In this document: in pieces, positions 1-6,657 of the stretch
Position numbering within the stretch: position 1 is the first letter of the stretch
Layout of the letters: every line of letters starts with the position of its first letter
NCBI GenBank assembly: GCA_003455605.1
Contig: DMQR01000172.1
Location: forward strand, 1-6,724
DNA: 6,724 nt
Source: Cryomorphaceae bacterium
Lineage (GTDB): Bacteria > Bacteroidota > Bacteroidia > Flavobacteriales > Schleiferiaceae
Direction of reading: 5' to 3'
Program-made: the position numbers and the translations under genes
Notes under the pieces: generated by a model
Told to the model about the DNA's origin: nothing
What the model saw: the letters and a program-made list of their open reading frames with translations, nothing else
The model's database searches: none

Positions 1-1
1 T

Positions 2-832
2 ACGGACACCATAGTAGAAAACGAACCTCAGCTCATCTCTAATGACTTAGGGCGCACCACCTGTGCGTATTTCATGCCTGGAGACACCACTATACTCTAT
101 GCCAGTACTTTCGCCGGAGATACCGCATGCCCAGCTGTACCAGAGCGCGGCGAAAGTGGCGCCTACGTTTGGCCTATCTATTCAAATTTCGATATTTACG
201 TGAGCAACCTTTCAGGCAACATCGTAGACACCTTAATCTCAGGTCCAGGCTACGATGCAGAGGCCACTGTGAGTCCTGATGGAAGCAAGATTGTGTTCAC
301 CTCAGATCGCAGCGGCGATTTGGAATTATACTTATGTGATATCGACGGATCGAACATCACCCAAGTAACCAGCGGCCTTGGCTACGATGGCGGTGCATTC
401 TTCAGTCCAGATAGCAAGAAATTGGTATTCCGCAGTTCTCGTCCACAAACTGAGGAGGAAATCACTAAATACAAAGACCTATTGGCCAACGGCTTGGTAG
501 AGCCTACCCACATGGAGATTTATACGTGTAATGTCGACGGAACAGAATTAACCCAAGTGACTTCTTTAGGCAATGCGAACTGGGCTCCATTCTACCACCC
601 AAGTGGGGAGAAAATCATTTTCTCTACCAACCACCACAGCGAAAAAGGCTACCCATTCAACCTGTTCATGGTCAATACAGATGGAACAGGCTTACAACAA
701 ATCACATACGACGGTGTGTTCGACGCATTCCCAATGTTTTCTCCAGACGGCAGCAAACTAGTCTTTGCCTCTAACCGAAATAATGGCGGAACCCGTGCCA
801 CGAACCTCTTTATTGTAGACTGGAAAGAATAA
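2..832 (+). CDS. PD40/TolB-like beta-propeller protein, 3' part (5' end outside window)
   Basis: Seen: the frame is open from base 2, so at least 276 codons are present. The ATG at 74 is internal, because the 24 codons before it (ending ..RTTCAYF) read as normal propeller sequence. Counting from that ATG, four PD40-like strands appear: SPDGSKIVF near 67, SPDSKKLVF near 111, HPSGEKIIF near 175 and SPDGSKLVF near 223. Each is preceded by an aspartate-glycine 'DG(S/T)..(I/L)(T/Q)Q(V/I)T' segment typical of TolB-type blades. Known: PD40 repeats build beta-propellers found in TolB and in many secreted or periplasmic Bacteroidota proteins. Inference: an extracytoplasmic binding or scaffold protein; the signal peptide would lie upstream of the window. 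The protein ends just after the last blade, so no extra C-terminal domain exists. It ends in TAA 4 bases before lgt, suggesting co-transcription. Substrate and precise role are unknown. Confidence 0.85.
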   Translation, partial: TDTIVENEPQLISNDLGRTTCAYFMPGDTTILYASTFAGDTACPAVPERGESGAYVWPIYSNFDIYVSNLSGNIVDTLISGPGYDAEATVSPDGSKIVFTSDRSGDLELYLCDIDGSNITQVTSGLGYDGGAFFSPDSKKLVFRSSRPQTEEEITKYKDLLANGLVEPTHMEIYTCNVDGTELTQVTSLGNANWAPFYHPSGEKIIFSTNHHSEKGYPFNLFMVNTDGTGLQQITYDGVFDAFPMFSPDGSKLVFASNRNNGGTRATNLFIVDWKE

Positions 833-836
833 ACCT

Positions 837-1898
837 ATGCTTGCCACCATCTTTTGGGACTTCCCCAACCACATTCCTCTTTTCGGATTTGAACTTCGGT
901 TCTATTCGTTGATGTTCATCATCAGTTTTGTGCTGGGGCAGTACGGCATGCAATATGTATTCAAAAAGGAAAACATTGACCCTAAACTCATGGACAGCCT
1001 TGTCTATTGGATGATTGGGGCGACCATTGTTGGGGCGAGATTAGGTCATGTATTCTTCTACGATTGGGACAAATACAAGGATAATCTGGGCGACATTCTC
1101 AAGGTTTGGGAAGGAGGACTGGCTTCACACGGAGCCGCCATCGCTATCGTAGCTGCTATGGCCTACTGGTCGCGAAAATATGCCCAAGTAAATCCTTTGT
1201 GGACCCTGGACCGTATTGTAATCGTGGTTGCTTTAGCTGCTGGATTCATCCGTATGGGAAATTGGTTCAACAGTGAGATTTATGGTGCACCGGCGAACAG
1301 CACTTTAGAAACCGTATTCGTAGAAGACGGAGCTCAGGCCATACAGCGCGGCTTTGCCAACCAGGTCAAGCATTTGGAATTCGAACCTACGGGTGAAATT
1401 TTGCAAACGGACACCTTGGCCTTACCGGAATTGGACCTTCGTATTTCATTTCATCAAAGCAACGAAGTACAAACGGTACAATACGCCAATACCTATTTGC
1501 CACAGATTATCCGTATGCAGCGTCTAGACAACCGCAACCTTTGGATTTTAGATGGTACTGTTGCCGAGGTCTATGAAGGTGCAGATGGTTGGGAAGCCTC
1601 CGTTAAGATCTACGGCATTCCGCGCTACCCTACCCAACTTTTCGAAGCTGGGGCCTACTGGATCATCTTTCTCACCCTCGCTTTATTGTATTTGAAGCGT
1701 GGAGCAGGCGATAAACCTGGATTCCTTTTAGGACTTTTCCTCACCCTAGTCTTCGGGTTCCGATTCTTTATTGAATACCTCAAAGAAATTCAGGTGAGCT
1801 TCGAGCAAAGCATGAGTCTCAATATGGGCCAGTGGTTGAGTATACCCTTGGTAGCCTTTGGATTATTCCTCATTTTCAGAGCACAAAAAACATCATAA
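837..1898 (+). CDS. lgt: Prolipoprotein diacylglyceryl transferase (Lgt)
   Basis: Transfers diacylglycerol from phosphatidylglycerol to the lipobox cysteine of prolipoproteins in the cytoplasmic membrane, the first step of lipoprotein maturation. Seen: 353 residues with about seven hydrophobic segments (roughly 18-37, 52-73, 93-112, 124-141, 270-287, 295-312, 330-348). Signatures are GARLGHVFFY (66-75), WEGGLASHGA (91-100, with H98 matching E. coli H103), RMGNWFNSEIYG (139-150, matching E. coli R143, N146, E151, G154) and RFFIE (309-313, matching R239 and E243). The segment between G150 and the RYPTQLFE motif (263-270) is about 112 residues, against about 40 in E. coli, which makes the protein longer than usual. 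E. coli H196 appears as Y264 and Y235 as V305 (alignment from memory). The start lies 4 bases after the upstream stop with no Shine-Dalgarno, so expression probably depends on the upstream transcript. Identity is secure. Confidence 0.97.
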   Translation: MLATIFWDFPNHIPLFGFELRFYSLMFIISFVLGQYGMQYVFKKENIDPKLMDSLVYWMIGATIVGARLGHVFFYDWDKYKDNLGDILKVWEGGLASHGAAIAIVAAMAYWSRKYAQVNPLWTLDRIVIVVALAAGFIRMGNWFNSEIYGAPANSTLETVFVEDGAQAIQRGFANQVKHLEFEPTGEILQTDTLALPELDLRISFHQSNEVQTVQYANTYLPQIIRMQRLDNRNLWILDGTVAEVYEGADGWEASVKIYGIPRYPTQLFEAGAYWIIFLTLALLYLKRGAGDKPGFLLGLFLTLVFGFRFFIEYLKEIQVSFEQSMSLNMGQWLSIPLVAFGLFLIFRAQKTS

Positions 1899-1907
1899 AT
1901 CTTCGAC

Positions 1908-2441
1908 ATGAACTCCTTTAGAAAATATGCCATTTGGATTGTCGGCTTGGGATTGGCCGCCTTCATTATCCCTTCAACAATAGGGAGTTTGGGCAAATTT
2001 AATGAAAACACGAAGCCATCGGTCAAGCAGCCGACACAGCCGTACGAACCGCCGTTTAGAATGGACGGTACTCTATGGGCTATCAATGGCACCGACACTA
2101 CGTCTATTTTCCGCACAGAATATGCTACGACACTGGCAGCCATTGAAATAGGGATGATGTATAGAAAGTCTATGGACAGGGATATGGCCATGTTATTCTT
2201 CATGTCTGGAGGGGACCAATTACGCAGCTTTTGGATGAAGAATACCGACGTACCGTTGGACATCATCTACATCAATAGTGCACACGAAGTAGTGAGCATT
2301 CAAGCCAATGCACAACCCCACTCTACGCAAAGCTTGCCAAGTGATCAGCCAGCCTCCTATGTGCTTGAAATTTACGGTGGTGAAGCAGCAGCTCAAGGCA
2401 TTGGTGTAGGCACCAAAGTGTACTGGTCAGATAAACAATAA
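1908..2441 (+). CDS. DUF192 family protein with N-terminal membrane anchor
   Basis: Seen: 177 residues. A short basic N-terminus (MNSFRKY) is followed by a hydrophobic segment at about 8-22, then a polar proline/threonine-rich linker to about 50, then the DUF192 domain. Domain marks are IGMMYRKSM (81-89), AMLFFM (94-99), SFWMKNTDVPLDII (107-120), YVLEIYGG (151-158) and GIGVGTKV (164-171), all typical of PF02643. Known: DUF192 proteins are small, mostly exported or membrane-attached, and have no firmly established biochemical function. Although the gene directly follows lgt, the protein contains no cysteine at all, so it cannot be an Lgt substrate; the hydrophobic segment is either an uncleaved anchor or a signal peptide. 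It starts 9 bases after the lgt stop with no Shine-Dalgarno and is probably the last gene of the same transcript. Function is left open. Confidence 0.9.
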   Translation: MNSFRKYAIWIVGLGLAAFIIPSTIGSLGKFNENTKPSVKQPTQPYEPPFRMDGTLWAINGTDTTSIFRTEYATTLAAIEIGMMYRKSMDRDMAMLFFMSGGDQLRSFWMKNTDVPLDIIYINSAHEVVSIQANAQPHSTQSLPSDQPASYVLEIYGGEAAAQGIGVGTKVYWSDKQ

Positions 2442-2468
2442 AAAAGACCTCTTCCTCAATTATTTAAC

Positions 2469-2476
2469 TATATTTG
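2469..2476 (+). promoter_or_regulatory. Bacteroidota-type -7 element (TAnnTTTG) for rpsO
   Basis: TATATTTG matches TAnnTTTG, the -7 consensus of the Bacteroidota primary sigma factor, at every fixed position. It sits 39 bases before the rpsO ATG, so transcription would start near 2482-2485 with a leader of about 30 bases. A -33 TTG is not clear; TTC at 2452-2454, 14 bases upstream of the -7 element, is the nearest thing and is a poor match. The gap it lies in (2442-2515) shows no convincing terminator for the upstream genes, so some read-through into rpsO is possible. Confidence 0.65.
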
Positions 2477-2515
2477 CGCCCTTAAGCATTACAAACATCT
2501 AAATGTGATTTTGAT

Positions 2516-2785
2516 ATGTACCTAACGAAGGAAAAAAAGGCAAAGATCTTCGCAGAATTCGGAACATCTGCAACAGACACAGGATCTGCAGAAGGTCAGA
2601 TCGCTTTGTTCAGTCACCGCATCAACCATCTGACTGAACACTTAAAACAAAATAAAAAAGACCATAACACTGAGCGTTCGTTGGTTGCTTTAGTAGGAAA
2701 GCGTAGAAAATTGCTAAACTACTTGAAGAAAAATGACATCGAACGTTACCGTACAATTGTTGATAAGCTAGGCTTGAGAAAGTAA
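2516..2785 (+). CDS. rpsO: 30S ribosomal protein S15 (uS15)
   Basis: Binds the central domain of 16S rRNA early in 30S subunit assembly and later contributes to a bridge with the 50S subunit. Seen: 89 residues, the standard family length. The core S15 signature is complete: [12 protein letters not shown] (21-32), INHLTEHL (37-44), the rRNA-contacting [10 protein letters not shown] (47-56) and [17 protein letters not shown] (62-78), with the usual GLRK-type end. EGQ in the first motif replaces the EVQ of E. coli; I recall this form from other Flavobacteriia. The ATG at 2516 gives the normal N-terminus (MYLTKEKK). There is no Shine-Dalgarno; the leader is A/T-rich. It has its own TAnnTTTG promoter and is followed by a terminator-like hairpin before pnp, the same pairing as the rpsO-pnp operon of E. 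coli. S15 represses its own translation in several bacteria, but I see no defined leader structure for that here. Confidence 0.98.
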   Translation: MYLTKEKKAKIFAEFGTSATDTGSAEGQIALFSHRINHLTEHLKQNKKDHNTERSLVALVGKRRKLLNYLKKNDIERYRTIVDKLGLRK

Positions 2786-2803
2786 GCTTGACAATACGAA
2801 CGA

Positions 2804-2834
2804 CAAAAAGGCAATTTATTTAATTGCCTTTTTG
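2804..2834 (+). terminator. 13-bp perfect hairpin between rpsO and pnp (intrinsic terminator or processing stem)
   Basis: The arms CAAAAAGGCAATT (2804-2816) and AATTGCCTTTTTG (2822-2834) are exact reverse complements around a 5-base loop. The 3' arm carries the T-run (CCTTTTT) and the 5' arm the matching A-run, so the structure would work on either strand. It starts 18 bases after the rpsO stop and ends 30 bases before the pnp ATG. Only four base pairs of the stem are G-C, so termination may be partial. In E. coli the rpsO-pnp gap carries both a terminator and an RNase III stem used in pnp autoregulation; whether this hairpin serves either purpose is inference. Confidence 0.8.
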
Positions 2835-2864
2835 CGTATAAAAAAGTATCTATTTTAATTATAT

Positions 2865-4988
2865 ATGATTCCTAAAGCAATTACTGAAACTATCGTGCTT
2901 CCCGACGGAAGAGAGATCACCCTGGAGACTGGGAAACTGGCCAAACAAGCTGATGGCTCTGTTGTCGTTAAGTGCGGTGGTACAATGCTGTTAGCCACTA
3001 TCGTGTCTAGCAAAGAAGCGAAAGACGGTGTAGACTTTCTTCCGCTTACGGTAGATTACCGTGAAAAGTTTGCGGCCAACGGTCGCGTACCAGGTGGATT
3101 CCTCAAGCGTGAAGGTCGTCCATCAGATAATGAAATTTTGACCATGCGTTTAATCGACCGCGTATTGCGTCCTTTGTTCCCAAAGGATTACCACGCTGAG
3201 ATCCAGCTCATGATCCAGATGATTTCCTACGACGAAAACGTAGAAGCAACGTCTTTGACTGGTTTGGCCGCATCTGCTGCAATTGCAGTAAGTGACCTTC
3301 CATTCGACGGTCCTATTTCCGAGGTTCGTGTGGGTCGCATTAACGGTGAACTCATCATCAACCCTACCCCAGCGCAAATCGTTGATTTAGAAATTGATAT
3401 GGTCATTGGTGCCTCAATGGATTCTGTGGTCATGGTAGAAGGTGAGATGCAAGAAATTTCTGAAGAAGAAATGGTAGAAGCCATCAAATTCGCCCACGAT
3501 GCCATCAAGGTGCAGATTCAAGCGCAGCTAAACATGGCTTCTCAAGTTGAGAAAGCTCAGGTAAAGCGCGAATACAGCCACGAAATACACAACGAAGAAG
3601 TTCGCGAAGAAGTCATGCAAGTGACATACGATAAAGTATATGAAGTAGCCAAAAGTGGTTTGCCCAAGCACGAGCGCTCTGCAGGATTTAAAGCTGTGCT
3701 GAACGAGTACTTGGAGGGTAAAGACGAAGAATGGTTGGAGGCCAACGCTGGTTTCGCAAAGAGCTACTTCCATGATGTAGAGTATAAAGCCATGCGTAAC
3801 ATGGTACTGACTGAAGGTAAACGCCTTGACGGTCGTTCAACGACTGATGTTCGCCCCATTTGGTCTGAAATTGATTACTTGCCAGGCGCACACGGTTCTG
3901 CCGTCTTCACTCGCGGGGAAACTCAATCTTTGACTACCGTCACCTTGGGAACTTCATTAGATGCAAACAGAATCGATGACGCAACATTCACTGGCGAAGA
4001 GAAATTCTACTTGCACTACAACTTCCCTCCATTCTCTACTGGTGAAGCCCGGCCTATTCGTGGCGTAAGCCGTCGCGAAGTGGGTCACGGTAACTTGGCA
4101 CAACGTGCTTTGTACCAAATGATCGATCCAGAAAACCCATATACCATTCGGGTGGTAAGTGATATCCTTGAATCAAACGGTTCGTCTTCTATGGCAACTG
4201 TATGTGCGGGTACATTGGCCTTGATGGATGCGGGTGTAAAAATGGTACGCCCAGTAAGTGGTATTGCCATGGGATTGATTTCTGACGGTGAGAACTACGC
4301 AGTACTATCTGATATTCTTGGAGACGAGGATCACTTGGGTGATATGGACTTCAAAGTAACAGGTACCGAGAACGGTATCACTGCATGTCAGATGGACATC
4401 AAAATCAAAGGTTTGAGCTACGAAATCTTGGTGAATGCTTTGAAGCAGAGCCGTGCTGGACGTATGCACATCCTAAGTGAGATGTTGAAGACTATGCCTG
4501 AAACTCGCGCGCAATTGAAGCCAAATGCGCCGAAGATTATGACATTGACTGTGAAGAAAGAATTCATTGGACCAATTATCGGCCCAGGCGGTAAGAACAT
4601 CCAAGGCATCCAAGCGGATACTGGTACGACCGTTACCATTGAAGAAATCGACGATCGCGGTCACATCGAAATCTCAGGAAAGGATTACGACATGATGAAC
4701 AAGGCGCTTGAAATGATTCGTGCCATTGCATTCGAACCTGAAGTAGGTGCTGAATACGAAGGTATCGTTCGTGGCGTTCAGACTTATGGAGCATTTATTG
4801 AAATTGCACCTAAAGTTCAAGGATTGTTGCACATTTCAGAGATCGATTGGACGAGAATTAAGAACGTGGAAGACGTCTTGAAAGAAGGCGATAAGGTCCG
4901 CGTGAAGTTGCTAGACGTTGACAAGGCTGGTAAGATGAAGCTCAGTAGAAAAGTGCTTCTTCCAAAGCCAGAGAAAACTGACGCATAA
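2865..4988 (+). CDS. pnp: Polyribonucleotide nucleotidyltransferase (PNPase)
   Basis: Degrades RNA 3'-to-5' by phosphorolysis, releasing nucleoside diphosphates, and can run in reverse to add tails; a trimer in the cytoplasm and often part of RNA-decay complexes. Seen: 707 residues, full family length. Order: first RNase PH-like core (about 10-145, with the [14 protein letters not shown] loop at 77-90), linking helical domain (about 150-310), second RNase PH core (about 320-540), KH domain (about 558-620, GPGG loop at 573-576) and S1 domain (about 627-697, with [17 protein letters not shown]). Catalytic features of the second core are intact: SNGSSSMA phosphate-binding stretch (437-444) and [13 protein letters not shown] (485-497), with D489, D495 and K497 matching E. 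coli D486, D492 and K494. The C-terminus ends soon after S1. The start gives the usual MIPK N-terminus. No clear own promoter or Shine-Dalgarno is visible, so it may depend on read-through from rpsO. Confidence 0.98.
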   Translation: MIPKAITETIVLPDGREITLETGKLAKQADGSVVVKCGGTMLLATIVSSKEAKDGVDFLPLTVDYREKFAANGRVPGGFLKREGRPSDNEILTMRLIDRVLRPLFPKDYHAEIQLMIQMISYDENVEATSLTGLAASAAIAVSDLPFDGPISEVRVGRINGELIINPTPAQIVDLEIDMVIGASMDSVVMVEGEMQEISEEEMVEAIKFAHDAIKVQIQAQLNMASQVEKAQVKREYSHEIHNEEVREEVMQVTYDKVYEVAKSGLPKHERSAGFKAVLNEYLEGKDEEWLEANAGFAKSYFHDVEYKAMRNMVLTEGKRLDGRSTTDVRPIWSEIDYLPGAHGSAVFTRGETQSLTTVTLGTSLDANRIDDATFTGEEKFYLHYNFPPFSTGEARPIRGVSRREVGHGNLAQRALYQMIDPENPYTIRVVSDILESNGSSSMATVCAGTLALMDAGVKMVRPVSGIAMGLISDGENYAVLSDILGDEDHLGDMDFKVTGTENGITACQMDIKIKGLSYEILVNALKQSRAGRMHILSEMLKTMPETRAQLKPNAPKIMTLTVKKEFIGPIIGPGGKNIQGIQADTGTTVTIEEIDDRGHIEISGKDYDMMNKALEMIRAIAFEPEVGAEYEGIVRGVQTYGAFIEIAPKVQGLLHISEIDWTRIKNVEDVLKEGDKVRVKLLDVDKAGKMKLSRKVLLPKPEKTDA

Positions 4989-4992
4989 TTAA

Positions 4993-5000
4993 TATATTTT
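4993..5000 (+). promoter_or_regulatory. Possible -7 element for rpoD (TAnnTTTG-like)
   Basis: TATATTTT agrees with TAnnTTTG except for the last base; the G follows one base later, so the spacing is off by one. No -33 TTG is found at a suitable distance. If used, transcription would start near 5006, which is the first base of the hairpin described next. The region is A/T-rich by chance at many places, so this is a weak call. Confidence 0.3.
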
Positions 5001-5005
5001 GGACT

Positions 5006-5033
5006 TGTGATGCCAGTGGCGCTGGCAATCACA
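5006..5033 (+). other. Bulged inverted repeat (RNA hairpin) between pnp and rpoD
   Basis: The arms TGTGATGCCAG (5006-5016) and CTGGCAATCACA (5022-5033) form 11 base pairs with a single bulged A (5027) and a 5-base loop. It occupies most of the 66-base gap between the two genes. The sequence after it (GTTATATAG) is not a T-run, so it is a poor intrinsic terminator. It could be a processing or stability stem between the pnp and rpoD parts of one transcript, a 5' stem of a rpoD transcript, or a protein-binding palindrome. The function is not determined. Confidence 0.6.
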
Positions 5034-5054
5034 GTTATATAGTAAAGGCCAAAC

Positions 5055-5918
5055 ATGAGACAGTTAAAAATCACAAAACAGGTTACAAATCGCGAAACCG
5101 CTTCACTTGATAAATACCTACAAGAAATTGGTAAAGTAGAATTAATCACTGCTGAGGAAGAGGTTGAGTTGGCACAGCGCATTAAAGCGGGTGACCAAGT
5201 AGCGTTGGAGAAACTAACCAAAGCCAACTTGCGATTTGTGGTTTCTGTTGCCAAGCAATACCAAAACCAAGGGTTGACCCTTCCAGATTTGATCAACGAA
5301 GGAAACTTGGGATTGATCAAGGCAGCACAACGCTTTGATGAAACGCGCGGTTTTAAGTTTATCTCATACGCTGTATGGTGGATCCGTCAGAGCATTTTAC
5401 AGGCCTTAGCCGAGCAAAGCCGTATTGTTCGTCTTCCATTGAACAAAATTGGTTCCATTAACAAGATCAATAAAGCCTACGCATACCTGGAGCAAGAGCA
5501 CGAGCGTCCGCCAAGCGCAGCTGAAATTTCGAAGCACTTAGAAATGAGTGAATCAGACGTTAAAGAAAGCATGCGTAACAGTGGTCGTCACGTAAGTATG
5601 GACGCACCTTTAGTAGAAGGTGAAGACAGCAACTTGTACGACGTTTTAAACTCATCAGACTCTCCACACCCAGACGAGGATTTGATGATGGACAGCTTGC
5701 GCACAGAGATTGAGCGCTCGTTGGCTACATTGACACCTCGCGAAGGAGATGTGATTCGCTTGTACTTTGGTCTAGGCGGTCAGCATCCAATGACTTTGGA
5801 GGAGATTGGTGAGAAGTTTGATTTGACGCGCGAGCGTGTTCGTCAGATTAAAGAGAAAGCCATTCGTCGTATGAAGCATACCTCACGAAGCAAAATCTTG
5901 AAGACCTATCTCGGTTAA
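5055..5918 (+). CDS. rpoD: Primary (housekeeping) sigma factor, RpoD/SigA family, short Bacteroidota form
   Basis: Directs RNA polymerase to housekeeping promoters. Seen: 287 residues with no region 1.1 and no long non-conserved insert, unlike the roughly 600-residue E. coli protein. Region 1.2 is about 14-46 ([15 protein letters not shown]). Region 2 is about 51-121, with [17 protein letters not shown] (58-74) for core binding and [19 protein letters not shown] (100-118) for -10 melting and recognition. Region 3 is about 125-200, and region 4 about 226-275 with [15 protein letters not shown] and the HTH at about 247-266 ([20 protein letters not shown]). The MRQLKIT start is the usual one for the group; a weak AAAGG (5044-5048) lies 6 bases before the ATG. 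Known: Bacteroidota primary sigma factors of this type use TTG (-33) and TAnnTTTG (-7), which agrees with the promoters seen before rpsO and rpe. It follows pnp by 66 bases and ends at a strong terminator. Confidence 0.97.
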   Translation: MRQLKITKQVTNRETASLDKYLQEIGKVELITAEEEVELAQRIKAGDQVALEKLTKANLRFVVSVAKQYQNQGLTLPDLINEGNLGLIKAAQRFDETRGFKFISYAVWWIRQSILQALAEQSRIVRLPLNKIGSINKINKAYAYLEQEHERPPSAAEISKHLEMSESDVKESMRNSGRHVSMDAPLVEGEDSNLYDVLNSSDSPHPDEDLMMDSLRTEIERSLATLTPREGDVIRLYFGLGGQHPMTLEEIGEKFDLTRERVRQIKEKAIRRMKHTSRSKILKTYLG

Positions 5919-5946
5919 TAACCTTGGTATAAAGTTTTTACCCTAG

Positions 5947-5980
5947 CACCCCGCCGACCAGGGCGGGGTGTTTTATTTTT
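5947..5980 (+). terminator. Strong intrinsic terminator after rpoD
   Basis: A perfect 9-bp G/C-rich stem, CACCCCGCC (5947-5955) with GGCGGGGTG (5962-5970), encloses a 6-base loop and is followed directly by TTTTATTTTT (5971-5980). This is the textbook layout of a factor-independent terminator. It begins 28 bases after the rpoD stop. The T-tract overlaps the predicted rpe promoter element. Confidence 0.93.
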
Positions 5981-5981
5981 G
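5974..5981 (+). promoter_or_regulatory. Bacteroidota-type -7 element (TAnnTTTG) for rpe
   Basis: TATTTTTG matches every fixed base of TAnnTTTG and is made partly from the T-tract of the rpoD terminator. Transcription would start near 5987-5990, giving a leader of about 15 bases to the rpe ATG at 6004. The -33 region would fall inside the terminator stem and contains no TTG, which weakens the call. T-tracts give this motif easily, so chance is a real alternative. Confidence 0.5.
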
Positions 5982-6003
5982 TACCACACATAAATCACAA
6001 AGC

Positions 6004-6657
6004 ATGGCTGCACCTATTATCTCACCTTCTCTTTTAGCCGCAGATTTCGGAAACCTTAAACGCGACTGTCAAATGGTCAATGAAAGTGAAGCCGATTGGT
6101 TCCACATCGATGTCATGGACGGGGTCTTCGTGCCAAACATCAGCTACGGCATGCCCGTAGTAAAGACGATGGCGGATAATTGTGAGAAGGTCATGGACGT
6201 GCATCTAATGATTGTACAGCCAGAGCGTTACATCCAGATATTTAAGGATTCTGGCGCTGACATTATTACGGTCCACTACGAAGCTTGTACGCACTTACAC
6301 CGTACCATTCAAGAGATTCACAATGCTGGAATGAAGGCGGGTGTAGCATTGAATCCACATACTCCAGTGAGCGTGTTAGAAGATATCGTACAGGATTTGG
6401 ACGAGGTGTTGCTGATGAGTGTGAATCCAGGATTTGGAGGCCAGAAGTTCATAGAAAACACCATCAAGAAAACTGCGCAAGCCAGAGAACTGGTCGATCG
6501 TATCGGATCAAAAGCCATTATAGAGATTGACGGAGGGGTAAATTTGGAAACCGGCTCAAGATTAGTAGCTGCAGGTGCCCATGCTCTTGTCGCAGGCTCG
6601 TTTGTATTTAAAAGCGAAGATCCAAAAGCGACCATCGCTGCGCTGAAAGCACTTTAA
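6004..6657 (+). CDS. rpe: Ribulose-phosphate 3-epimerase
   Basis: Interconverts D-ribulose 5-phosphate and D-xylulose 5-phosphate in the pentose phosphate pathway; a cytoplasmic metal-dependent TIM-barrel enzyme. Seen: 217 residues from the ATG at 6004, the normal family length. Signatures: IISPSLLAADFGNL (5-18), HIDVMDGVFVPN (34-45), DVHLMI (65-70), MSVNPGFGGQKF (138-149) and IEIDGGVN (173-180), followed by GAHALVAGSFVF (191-202). Metal and acid-base residues known for the family are present as H34, D36, H67 and D176. The frame is open upstream to a GTG at 5968, but that start would lie inside the rpoD terminator stem and add 12 residues (MFYFCTTHKSQS) foreign to the family, so 6004 is chosen. 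No Shine-Dalgarno is evident. The gene probably has its own promoter overlapping the terminator. Its stop overlaps that of a convergent gene on the other strand. Confidence 0.97.
   Translation: MAAPIISPSLLAADFGNLKRDCQMVNESEADWFHIDVMDGVFVPNISYGMPVVKTMADNCEKVMDVHLMIVQPERYIQIFKDSGADIITVHYEACTHLHRTIQEIHNAGMKAGVALNPHTPVSVLEDIVQDLDEVLLMSVNPGFGGQKFIENTIKKTAQARELVDRIGSKAIIEIDGGVNLETGSRLVAAGAHALVAGSFVFKSEDPKATIAALKAL

Noticed and set aside
1790..2266. Minus-strand open frame of 158 codons across the lgt/DUF192 junction
   Set aside because: It lies antisense to two well-recognised genes, has no recognisable motif and crosses their boundary; it is a shadow frame.
2442..2468. Terminator after the DUF192 gene
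   Set aside because: The stretch AAAAAAGACCTCTTCC has no matching second arm and no hairpin followed by T-run can be drawn.
2495..2506. Small hairpin ACAT-CTAA-ATGT in the rpsO leader as an S15 autoregulatory element
   Set aside because: Only 4 base pairs, mostly A-T; too weak to call a structure.
2832..2858. Promoter for pnp from TTG (2832-2834) and TATTTTAA (2851-2858)
   Set aside because: The -7 match is poor (TAnnTTTG not met at two positions) and transcription would start almost on the ATG. A/T-rich sequence gives such matches by chance.
5006..5033. CRP-like operator (TGTGA ... TCACA) before rpoD
   Set aside because: The half-sites are 18 bases apart rather than 6, and the match is explained by the longer hairpin symmetry.
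4817..5320. Minus-strand open frame of 167 codons across the pnp/rpoD junction
   Set aside because: Its serine-rich, low-signal sequence is antisense to the S1 domain of PNPase and the N-terminus of the sigma factor, both strongly conserved, so it is a shadow frame.
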